Source: Nostoc sp. NMS8
GTDB lineage: Bacteria; Cyanobacteriota; Cyanobacteriia; Cyanobacteriales; Nostocaceae
Direction: 5' to 3'
Length of the DNA stretch: 64,000 bases
NCBI RefSeq assembly: GCF_017115045.1
Contig: NZ_JABXKK010000032.1
Span: 62,001-126,000 of the forward strand
The position numbers were made by a program, and so were the translations under genes. This document shows, piece by piece, positions 53,974 to 61,474 of this stretch. How positions within the stretch are numbered: the first letter of the stretch is position 1; each line of letters begins with the position of its first letter. The notes under the pieces are model-generated. The model ran no database searches. It was not told the DNA's origin and saw nothing but the letters and a program-made list of their open reading frames with translations.

Positions 53974-55374
53974 ATGTCACAAAAGAATGAAATCAAAATT
54001 TTAGCCTTGAGTTTGCTGCTGACAATTGGCATAGTTGGCGGTGGTTTTTGGTTGTTTACTAACAACTCTGGGGTCAAAATTAGTAATACCGCCATTCCAA
54101 ATCAAGAACCAGGTAACAATACATCTTTACAAGACCGCATTAGTTTTGGGGAAAAATCCTTGACTCCAGGTGAGATTTCTCCAGTGAAAAAACAAGGATT
54201 ACAAGCGATCGCTGCTAAAAGTTATGATCAGGCGATCGCCAATTTCACAGCTGCCCTAAAACTCAACCGTAACGATCCAGAAGCCTTAATTTTTCTTAAC
54301 AATGCCCGCATCGGTTCTTCCAGGAGCTATACCATTGTGGCTTCTGTACCATTAGGCACTGACCCCAATGCTTCTTTAGAAATTTTACGTGGCATCGCCC
54401 AAGCCCAAAATGAAATTAATACCTCTGGGGGAATCAAGGGAGTACGGTTGAGAGTAGGAATAGCTAACGACGACGACAATCCAGAAATAGCCAAGCAAAT
54501 CGCTTCCAACCTAGTCAGCAATTCCGAAGTATTAGGTGTAGTTGGGCCGAATACTAGCGATTCTACCTTAGCCGCAGGTACTATCTATAATTCTGGACAA
54601 CTTGTAGCAATTTCTCCTACCAGCACATCTGTCAAAATTTCTAACTTTAGCCGCTACATTTTTCGCACAGTTCCCAGTGATTTTATGGCTGCGAGAAGTT
54701 TAGCTAACTATATGGTGAAAACTTTGCAGAAAAAAAATGCAGTGATTTTCTTTAATTCTCAGAGTAACTATAGCCAGTCTTTAAAGTCAGAGTTTGTCTC
54801 ATCTGTTTCTTTAGAGGGTGGACAAGTATCCAGCGAATTTGACTTATCCAAGGCTGATTTTAGTGCGGCTAAAAGTGTAGAACAAGCAACTAAACAAGGT
54901 ACAGAAGTGTTGATGTTAGCTGCTAACACTGAAACTCTGGATAAAGCGCTGCAAGTAATTCAGATTAATCAGAAAAAATTAACTCTGCTGGCGGGAGATG
55001 ATGTTTACACCGCTAAAACTTTAGAAATTGGCAGAGAGCAAGCGGCGGGAATGGTGGTGGCAGTTCCCTGGCATATTGATAGCGATCCTAAGTCAGATTT
55101 TCCTCAGAAATCGCGGCAGCTATGGGGTGCTGATGTGAGTTGGCGAAGCGCCCTTAGTTATGATGCTACTATTGCTCTAATTAAGTCATTAGAACGTAAT
55201 CCTACACGATCTGGAGTCCAAGAAGCATTGGCTTCCTCTGATTTTTCTGCCAACGGCGCTTCTGGTACAATTCGATTTTTACCATCAGGCGATCGCAATG
55301 CGCCAGTCCAACTTGTAAAAATTGTTCCTGGTTCTCGCTCTCGCACTGGTTATGACTTTGAACCAGTGCGTTAA
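53974..55374 (+). CDS. Membrane-anchored Peripla_BP_6-like binding protein with TPR-like segment
   Basis: A 466-residue protein. MSQKNEIKILALSLLLTIGI is a cytosolic tail plus membrane helix almost the same as in the two PstS-like proteins. Residues about 62-107 (KKQGLQAIAAKSYDQAIANF, then LKLNRNDPEALIFLNNA) form one TPR-like hairpin pair. The rest is a type 1 periplasmic binding domain as in branched-chain amino-acid receptors: LRGIAQAQNEINTSGG, GVVGPNTSDSTLAAG and VAISPTSTS. No ABC permease is nearby. The ATG at 53974 is used. The ligand is unknown. Confidence 0.85.
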   Translation: MSQKNEIKILALSLLLTIGIVGGGFWLFTNNSGVKISNTAIPNQEPGNNTSLQDRISFGEKSLTPGEISPVKKQGLQAIAAKSYDQAIANFTAALKLNRNDPEALIFLNNARIGSSRSYTIVASVPLGTDPNASLEILRGIAQAQNEINTSGGIKGVRLRVGIANDDDNPEIAKQIASNLVSNSEVLGVVGPNTSDSTLAAGTIYNSGQLVAISPTSTSVKISNFSRYIFRTVPSDFMAARSLANYMVKTLQKKNAVIFFNSQSNYSQSLKSEFVSSVSLEGGQVSSEFDLSKADFSAAKSVEQATKQGTEVLMLAANTETLDKALQVIQINQKKLTLLAGDDVYTAKTLEIGREQAAGMVVAVPWHIDSDPKSDFPQKSRQLWGADVSWRSALSYDATIALIKSLERNPTRSGVQEALASSDFSANGASGTIRFLPSGDRNAPVQLVKIVPGSRSRTGYDFEPVR

Positions 55375-55520
55375 TCAGCAATAAAAAATAAAAAATTAAC
55401 CAATACTTAACCTAGAGAAACTCTCAACATGGGAAATTGAAATTTATGGGAAAAATTTTAGTGTTCCTTGAGAGAAGAGACGAATAATCTAGGTGAAATT
55501 TCTCATACCTTGGCTTCTAA

Positions 55521-55642
55521 GGGACTTCCAAATAGAAAACATCCCAAATTTTATTATGGGGTGCGGATTTTGTGGTCTCTAAATCTGGGATAGGTAGGGA
55601 CACACATCCCACAAGATGGATCATTTATTTCTTGGAAGTGTC
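55521..55642. mobile_element. MITE-like element, TIR type GGGACTTCCAA
   Basis: The left end GGGACTTCCAAATAGAAAA and the right end TTTATTTCTTGGAAGTGTC are imperfect inverted copies flanked by TAA on both sides. It is 122 bases and non-coding. A 23-base stretch (TGGATCATTTATTTCTTGGA and on) is identical to the end of the element at 19394-19578. The whole gap 55375-55769 holds no gene. Confidence 0.72.
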
Positions 55643-55769
55643 TAAAGTAAGTAGTCAGAAGTTAGGATTTATCAGAATTTTCCAACAAAATACCCGTCCT
55701 CCAAATACAATCTCAAGTAGCAAGTACGTATCAAGCACTTATATTGAATGGACGCGGGAGTAATTTACT

Positions 55770-56816
55770 ATGTCCCAAAAAAATGAAATACCTATTCTTG
55801 TATTATCAATTCTGATTACAGTTGGGTTAGTAGCTGGAGGTTTTTGGTGGTTTAGCAGAAAGTCTGGTCTGGAGCTAAATACAGTTAATCCAGTTAGCAC
55901 TAATACGCCCCAAGCCACATCAGGAAAACCTAGCGGCGGGACTTTCTCTTTAGTAAAAGATGTTCCTACAGGATTGTTTAATTACGGAGGTAGTACATCT
56001 TGGGCACCAATTCGACTAGTAGTTGACCCAGCAATTCAAGCTGCGCGGCCAGAGTTACGGCTGCGCTACGTGGAACCCAGCAATGCTTCCCCTGGTTCTG
56101 GTACTGGCATTCAGTCCCTAATAGACGGTCAACTAGCCTTTGCCCAGTCCTCCCGACCAGTTCTAGATCAGGAATTAAGCCGTGCCCAACAGCGTGGATT
56201 CAGTTTAAAACAAATTCCTGTGGCAATTGATGGTTTAGCGGTCGCAGTTAATCCCAACTTGAATATCCCAGGACTAACGGTAGACCAGTTAAAGTCAATT
56301 TACACAGGCAAAATTAATAATTGGAGCCAGGTGGGCGGCCCCAATATCCCGATTAAGCCCTATTCCCGCCGCATTGCTGATGGCGGTACGGTTGAGCTTT
56401 TTGTCCAAGACATCTTGGGTGGTCAAGCTTTCAGCCCAAATGTGGAATTTATCTCCACAACCACCCAAGCCTTGCAAAAATTGGCTGGTAGTCCTGCCAG
56501 TATCTACTACGCTTCTGCCCCAGAGGTGATTCCTCAATGTTCAATCAAAGCCTTGCCGTTGGGGCGGACGCAAGGACAATACATTGCTCCATACCAAGAA
56601 CCTTCTGTCCTCCCGTCTGAATGTCCTGGGAAACGGAACAAATTGAACACTGATGCTTTCCAATCAGGAAAATACCCGATTACCCGCAATCTGTTTGTGG
56701 TGGTTAAACAGAATAATCAGACTGAGCAGCAAGCAGGTGTCGCTTACGCCAACTTGCTGCTGACTGAGCAGGGACAGGAATTGATTAGCCAAGCTGGGTT
56801 TGTCAAAATTCGCTGA
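55770..56816 (+). CDS. Membrane-anchored PstS-like substrate-binding protein (copy 2)
   Basis: A 348-residue paralogue of the protein at 51289. MSQKNEIPILVLSILITVGL (tail plus membrane helix, about 8-30) precedes the PstS-like domain with FNYGGSTSWAPIR, GSGTGIQSLIDGQLAFAQSS, PVAIDGLAVAVNPNLNIPGL and YTGKINNWSQVGGPN. The two copies align over their whole length but differ at many positions, so the duplication is old. It ends 78 bases before the convergent Crp-type gene. Role and ligand are inferred as for copy 1. Confidence 0.85.
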   Translation: MSQKNEIPILVLSILITVGLVAGGFWWFSRKSGLELNTVNPVSTNTPQATSGKPSGGTFSLVKDVPTGLFNYGGSTSWAPIRLVVDPAIQAARPELRLRYVEPSNASPGSGTGIQSLIDGQLAFAQSSRPVLDQELSRAQQRGFSLKQIPVAIDGLAVAVNPNLNIPGLTVDQLKSIYTGKINNWSQVGGPNIPIKPYSRRIADGGTVELFVQDILGGQAFSPNVEFISTTTQALQKLAGSPASIYYASAPEVIPQCSIKALPLGRTQGQYIAPYQEPSVLPSECPGKRNKLNTDAFQSGKYPITRNLFVVVKQNNQTEQQAGVAYANLLLTEQGQELISQAGFVKIR

Positions 56817-56894
56817 CTCTTGCGATCGTCTCCGGCGGGGCGTAGCCCATCGCACTCAGACAGAGTGGCGGAAATCGCCGCTCTGAACTGTGCT

Positions 56895-57650
56895 TTAACC
56901 AGCTCTATTAATCGATTCTGCTGGCAAGCAAATGAGGTTATCGCCTTGAGTCAGGATTAAGCCACGTTGACGCAGCTTACCCATCAAGCGGGTGACGGTA
57001 ACACGAGTGGAACCAATCGCGCTACCAATTTGGGCATGGGTGAGGGGGAAGGGCAGACAATAACCGCGAATCACATCAGGATCAGTGTCGCTCATTGCTG
57101 GTTCTCCATATTCCTCAATTAACAATGTGAGAAATCCTAAGAGTCGGTCAATTGTGCGGCGTTGTCCCAAGGCACTCAACCACAGCAGCTTACGCTGGTG
57201 CTGATACCTAAAGGCATCCATAACTTCGCGCCGGAAGTGAGGCCAATTGTCTAAATCGTGCCAGTACATCCACAGCACCGCAGTTTGATCAACATGGGCG
57301 TAAGCCTGGAGTGTGAACGGTGATTGAGCAACAATTTCAAATGGCTGTCCCGCTCCCACAAAACCCAAGAACGCTTCTTCTGGGGTTCTGTTAATTCGTC
57401 GAGACGTTAGCTGACTAGCAGTCGCACTAACTTGTGCGGTTCCTACCATGCGGATCGCACCCCTTTGCACCAAATACAGCAATCCAGGCCGGGCTGGAAT
57501 GCGCTCATCTTTGCTAAAGGTGCGGCAGCGATAGTGTTCTTGAGCCCAGTCAAGAATGCGTTGCCAAGTCAGAAAAGGCCGTGATGCCTCAGAAAAGGAG
57601 GATGGAGATTGCATAGGTAACAAAGAGCGTTCGGCTGAAGACAAAGACAT
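56895..57650 (-). CDS. Crp/Fnr family transcriptional regulator
   Basis: A 251-residue regulator. The cyclic-nucleotide-binding-like domain (about 30-150) is divergent: GLLYLVQRGAIRMVGTAQ, then EAFLGFVGAGQPFEIV, with no clear cAMP phosphate cassette. The C-terminal Crp-type HTH reads LTHAQIGSAIGSTRVTVTRL, then MGKLRQRGLI. It is not NtcA, whose sequence differs throughout. A later start at M13 is possible. It is divergent from the DALR gene across 277 bases and convergent with the last SBP gene. The effector and targets are unknown. Confidence 0.88.
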   Translation of the reverse strand: MSLSSAERSLLPMQSPSSFSEASRPFLTWQRILDWAQEHYRCRTFSKDERIPARPGLLYLVQRGAIRMVGTAQVSATASQLTSRRINRTPEEAFLGFVGAGQPFEIVAQSPFTLQAYAHVDQTAVLWMYWHDLDNWPHFRREVMDAFRYQHQRKLLWLSALGQRRTIDRLLGFLTLLIEEYGEPAMSDTDPDVIRGYCLPFPLTHAQIGSAIGSTRVTVTRLMGKLRQRGLILTQGDNLICLPAESINRAG

Positions 57651-57927
57651 AAATAAAAGGGTGCAAGGAGTGTCTTTGTTGTTGACGAGGCAGGCTTAAC
57701 GCCTAACAGCGCCAGCCAATCCAAAGAATAGAAAGCAAATTACTCTCTACTCTTTTGTTATACTTCCTACTGTACAATGATGGTAGTAAAGTTTACTTAC
57801 TATTCATCGATTATTCATTAAATTTTATCCTCTTCTCATTTTTCTTCATCTAAATGAAATTTATATCGCAAGACAGATGACAGAGATGTAATAAATATAG
57901 CTTACATGACTATTTAAATAATATTAC

Positions 57928-58875
57928 GTGCATCATAGATTACCAGTTAGTAAATATACGTCAATCAAGCGGTTATTGTATAGTTATTTAATAAAATCAA
58001 TAAGCATTGATACTTACATAGCAAAAAATGAATGCATAGAAAACGAAAAAATTCCTCTACATAAAGGTAGAGATGATAATAGAGTTTTATACACCTCAAG
58101 TGTGTCGTTGCGACTATCAAAATCTCAGAATCGAAAAGCGATGGAGCTTGCTAGTGCGATCGCTTCTGATTTATCAGGGATTTGTGAGGACGTTTTTAGC
58201 ATCCAAGTAGTTCCTCCTGGTTGGATATATTTTGAATTAAATCACTCAACCTTAGCGACTTGGTTACAAAGTCTCGTAGAGGGGAGTTTGGGGGAAGCAG
58301 TGGAGCAGGGGAGCAGGGAGCAGGGAGCAGGGGGAGAAATCAATTCAAAATTCAAAATTCAAAATTCAAAATTAAAGAACTTCTGCCTTCTGCCTCCTGC
58401 CTCCTCTTTCCCAATGCCCAATGCCCAATTCGCTGTTCAATATGCTCATGCACGCTGCTGTTCGCTAGTGCTTCTGGCTCATCGAGAGGGATTGATTAAA
58501 CTTAAAGAACCGGTTCCAAGTACTAGCCCAGCTTTTTGGGATGTTATCTCTCCTAACCCTGTACCTTGGCTTAATTGTGACGGAACATTGCGGCTAAATC
58601 ACCCAGATGAGCGTCGTCTAATTGACGAATTAATACAAGTAGTAGACAACATAGAGTGCCCTGATGTTAGCGGTTCTGTGAAATGGGAAAAAGTCGCCCT
58701 GAATTTGAGCCAAGCTTTTGAAAAGTTTTGGTCTAATTGCCGGATTTGGGGTGAGGTAAAAATTACGTCGCCAGAGCTAGCTCAAGCCAGACTCGGATTG
58801 CTCATGGCTACTCAGTCAGTATTAAGATATGTTTTAGAGGAAAACCTGGGGGTTTTTGCGCCCTTGGAGCTATAA
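57928..58875 (+). CDS. Stand-alone DALR anticodon-binding-domain protein
   Basis: A 315-residue protein resembling the DALR anticodon-binding domain of arginyl-tRNA synthetase without the catalytic core. The C-terminal part (AVQYAHARCCSLVLLAHREG, then LARLGLL- and VLRYVLEENLGVF-like segments) is the DALR helical bundle. An N-terminal ArgRS-like segment lies at about 60-115. Between them, residues about 125-165 (EQGSREQGAGGEINSKFK onward) are encoded by heptamer repeats inserted in frame. The start is GTG at 57928, with no strong SD. A role in tRNA binding is an inference. Confidence 0.78.
   Translation: MHHRLPVSKYTSIKRLLYSYLIKSISIDTYIAKNECIENEKIPLHKGRDDNRVLYTSSVSLRLSKSQNRKAMELASAIASDLSGICEDVFSIQVVPPGWIYFELNHSTLATWLQSLVEGSLGEAVEQGSREQGAGGEINSKFKIQNSKLKNFCLLPPASSFPMPNAQFAVQYAHARCCSLVLLAHREGLIKLKEPVPSTSPAFWDVISPNPVPWLNCDGTLRLNHPDERRLIDELIQVVDNIECPDVSGSVKWEKVALNLSQAFEKFWSNCRIWGEVKITSPELAQARLGLLMATQSVLRYVLEENLGVFAPLEL
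58301..58430. repeat. STRR block inside the DALR gene
   Basis: GGAGCAG-type heptamers at 58302-58332, AAAATTC heptamers at about 58342-58374, and CTTCTGC/CTGCCTC/CCCAATG units at about 58380-58430, all in one open frame. Confidence 0.85.
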
Positions 58876-58977
58876 ATCGGTAATGTTGCTTAGGTAAAAA
58901 TAAAAACTTTAATATAGCTATTGACTCAATGCACCACCTCGGCTACATTAGCAGGAGTGTGAGGAGCGAACCAGCTA

Positions 58978-59016
58978 GGGCACCGAGACGAAACACGGCC
59001 AGTCGTCGGTGTCCTT
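58978..59016 (+). terminator. Structured region, possible terminator or small RNA end
   Basis: GGGCACCGAGACGA and TCGTCGGTGTCC can pair with two bulges, followed by TTTCTGATTT. It lies 102 bases past the DALR stop. The preceding 40 bases are also structured and carry, on the minus strand, CTCCTCACAC, which resembles the Yfr1 core motif. Low certainty. Confidence 0.35.
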
Positions 59017-59054
59017 TCTGATTTATATGAGTTAGGTTTGAAAAAGTACCTCCG

Positions 59055-59924
59055 CTACAGCAAAAACTTTTCAATTGCGACTGCTACCCCATCTTCTTCT
59101 ACGCTAGGAGCTACCCACTGTGCGATCGCTTGTACTCCTACTGGTGCGTTGCCCATAGCGACACCGAGTCCAACATACTCCAACATTTCCACATCATTGA
59201 AGTTATCGCCAATGGCCATCACATTGGCTAACTGTAATCCCAAGAACTCTTCGGCTAGGTAACGTACAGCAGTTCCCTTGTTTACAGAAGCGTTAGTTGC
59301 TTCAAAAAAGGTAGCTACAGATGTTGTTAAGTAAAGTTCAGCGGGTGTGTACTGGCGGCGTAAATTTCCTAATAGCTTGTCGATAACATCAGTGTCATCA
59401 GACAAAGCAAGAATTTTTGTTGGTTCATTCGTTAAGGCTTGCCGCAAATCACCTACGGGAATTGCAATAACACCAGAACGTTCTGCATAAATTTGGGTTT
59501 CTTTCGTTAACTCACGGACGTATAGCTGATCGTTGATATAGAAGTGGACAGATAGGAGCGATCGCAACTCAGGCTGTTCAAAATAGTCGATTAATTGGTG
59601 GGCGATTTCTCTGGAAACAACCCAATGGCGATGAATTTTTTGGGTGATTGGATCTTGAATCCAGGCTCCTTGATAGGCCATTAATGGTAAGGTAGAGCCG
59701 ATGTCTTGGTGAAAGCGTAAAGCTGAACGATACATTCGACCTGTTGCGATCGCCACTTGAATTCCTCGTGCTTGCGCTGCCACAATAGCTTGCTTTACAC
59801 CTGCACTGATGGTGTTAGAGTGTCCTGCGATCGTGCCATCTATATCCAAAACTAGTAGTTTAATGTCTTTTGCAGCAGCCTGGTGATCGGTAGATGCTAA
59901 ATGAGTGGCAGATGCTTTCTGCAT
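59055..59924 (-). CDS. Cof-type HAD-IIB family hydrolase
   Basis: A 289-residue HAD phosphatase of the Cof type, dephosphorylating small metabolites such as sugar phosphates or cofactors. Motif I is LLVLDIDGTIAGH (Asp27 and Asp29), motif II is IATGRM, motif III has the Lys in NKGTAVRYLAEEF, and motif IV is AIGDNFNDVEMLEYVG. The C2-type cap lies between (about 95-215). The N-terminal 20 residues are an extension before the first strand. It stands alone, and its substrate is unknown. Confidence 0.92.
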   Translation of the reverse strand: MQKASATHLASTDHQAAAKDIKLLVLDIDGTIAGHSNTISAGVKQAIVAAQARGIQVAIATGRMYRSALRFHQDIGSTLPLMAYQGAWIQDPITQKIHRHWVVSREIAHQLIDYFEQPELRSLLSVHFYINDQLYVRELTKETQIYAERSGVIAIPVGDLRQALTNEPTKILALSDDTDVIDKLLGNLRRQYTPAELYLTTSVATFFEATNASVNKGTAVRYLAEEFLGLQLANVMAIGDNFNDVEMLEYVGLGVAMGNAPVGVQAIAQWVAPSVEEDGVAVAIEKFLL

Positions 59925-60119
59925 AATTTCCTAGATTTTAAGTTCCAGTAAGAGGTTAACAGGGTCTAACGACCGGTGGGGAGTCATAACAAAAATTGGG
60001 TTCTCTACTCAACCTAATTTTTATAACATAAGGATGCTGAATCACAAGATTTTAGATTGCTATAGTATTTTTTAAATATTGTTCAAAATTGCTCAAAATT
60101 CTGGATACTAATCATAACA

Positions 60120-60153
60120 AAAAACCCCCATTATCCAAGAAATCGGGGTTTTT
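60120..60153 (-). terminator. Terminator after the PEP-CTERM gene
   Basis: AAAAACCCC (60120-60128) and GGGGTTTTT (60145-60153) form a perfect stem. On the minus strand it is followed by a T-tract. It lies 71 bases past the stop of the PEP-CTERM gene and may also act on the opposite strand. Confidence 0.8.
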
Positions 60154-60223
60154 AATTTAAATTAGAGAACCTGACGGATAGATAGGATGTAAAAAACCGC
60201 TTATTCCAGAAATTCTATGAATT

Positions 60224-60922
60224 TTACTCTTTGATCCAACTTTTTTTGCGTTGTGACAGCAGACAAAGCCCAGCAATTAAACCAACTCCAAGTGTGGCAG
60301 AGGGTTCAGGTATTGATTTAACATCATCATAGTCATAAGTTACTTTGATATCTGCTTTGGCAAGTGTTTGAACATAAGCTGCTATGTTGCCCGAACCTGA
60401 AACTACTGAGTTGGCTGTAGCTGAAAACAAAAAGTCTATGTCGCTATTACCAATGAAAGACTGCAATAATTGGGTATCAGTGAAAGACTGAGTACCAGAT
60501 TTTGTGGCAGTTAGTCCGGAAACAGTCTTTCCAGATGTACCACCAAAATCAATGCTGTTGTCAAATTGACCAACTTCGTAACTGAAGCTATTTTGTGGAT
60601 TGAGTGCAAATAGAGACTGATTATTTAATTTTAAGGCGAGTTGACTGGCAAGATTTACTGTCACCGGACTTGAAGTATCACCTGTGTTTTCAAAACCGGC
60701 ATTTCCAAGTATGTCGCCAGTAAATCCTATCGTTACACCCTTGAGAGTGCCTAAAGACGAGTTAAATTGTTGGATGCTCAAAGGTGCATCAACGATATTT
60801 GTCAATTTATAATCAAGGGAACTAGTGTACGAGAGAGAGGCTGCATTAGCTACTCCAGAAGTTGTAGCTATTCCTGCCAAAGTTGTCACAGCCGCAAGAG
60901 TGTTGAATAATTTTGTTTTCAT
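60224..60922 (-). CDS. PEP-CTERM sorting-domain protein
   Basis: A 232-residue secreted protein. The signal peptide MKTKLFNTLAAVTTLAGIAT ends at about residue 28 (VANAAS). The mature part is a beta-rich, Ser/Gly/Asn-rich domain similar to choice-of-anchor domains. The C-terminus has the PEP-CTERM signal: SIPEPSATLGVGLIAGLCLL, then SQRKKS, i.e. the Pro-Glu-Pro motif, a membrane helix and a basic end. Such proteins are processed by exosortase and displayed at the cell surface. A terminator follows. The role is unknown; surface or matrix function is inferred. Confidence 0.9.
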   Translation of the reverse strand: MKTKLFNTLAAVTTLAGIATTSGVANAASLSYTSSLDYKLTNIVDAPLSIQQFNSSLGTLKGVTIGFTGDILGNAGFENTGDTSSPVTVNLASQLALKLNNQSLFALNPQNSFSYEVGQFDNSIDFGGTSGKTVSGLTATKSGTQSFTDTQLLQSFIGNSDIDFLFSATANSVVSGSGNIAAYVQTLAKADIKVTYDYDDVKSIPEPSATLGVGLIAGLCLLSQRKKSWIKE

Positions 60923-61474
60923 GATGAAAGATTTTTTCTAAAACGAATCATTACGGGATTAGTAACTTACTTTCTAACTCTGAAACTTTACTTGTAGGCT
61001 TGATAAATACACGTAACTTTATGTAAAGCTTTTATATTCAAGTCCTTTCCGAAAGTATAGTTCACGATCGGTAAATATAAAGTTTTATTAAAAAAGAGAG
61101 ACTTTGATAGTGGTAGTCTTATGTCGAAATACGAAGTTAGTGTTTGTGGTTCCTGAGAAGTAAGCTAGGTCTATCTAATTGAACATAAAACGCTCAGGGG
61201 TATAGATCCCCGATTTCTGCTGAAAAGTTGAGGATTTGGTTACTATGTTGATACTTACGTACTTAATTAGGGTAGTATCTCTGGTAAAAGTTGGTTCTAC
61301 TGGGCTTCCGTACTGAAACTGCATATACTTAGTATTCTAATATATAAAATTACACGCAAAGTTATTTATAAAGTAATTTGTACTGAATAAAGTACGCTAT
61401 TATCGCCAAAGCCAAGCTGAACTAGCATCGGAAATTGCTAACTATGTGACAAAGCTTCTGGCTAAAATAGGGCT
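60923..61474. promoter_or_regulatory. Divergent promoter region of the PEP-CTERM gene and polA
   Basis: 552 A+T-rich bases. The hairpin GGGGTATAGATCCCC at about 61197-61211 lies within a dispersed-repeat-like segment. No supported gene and no identifiable regulator site. Confidence 0.45.
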
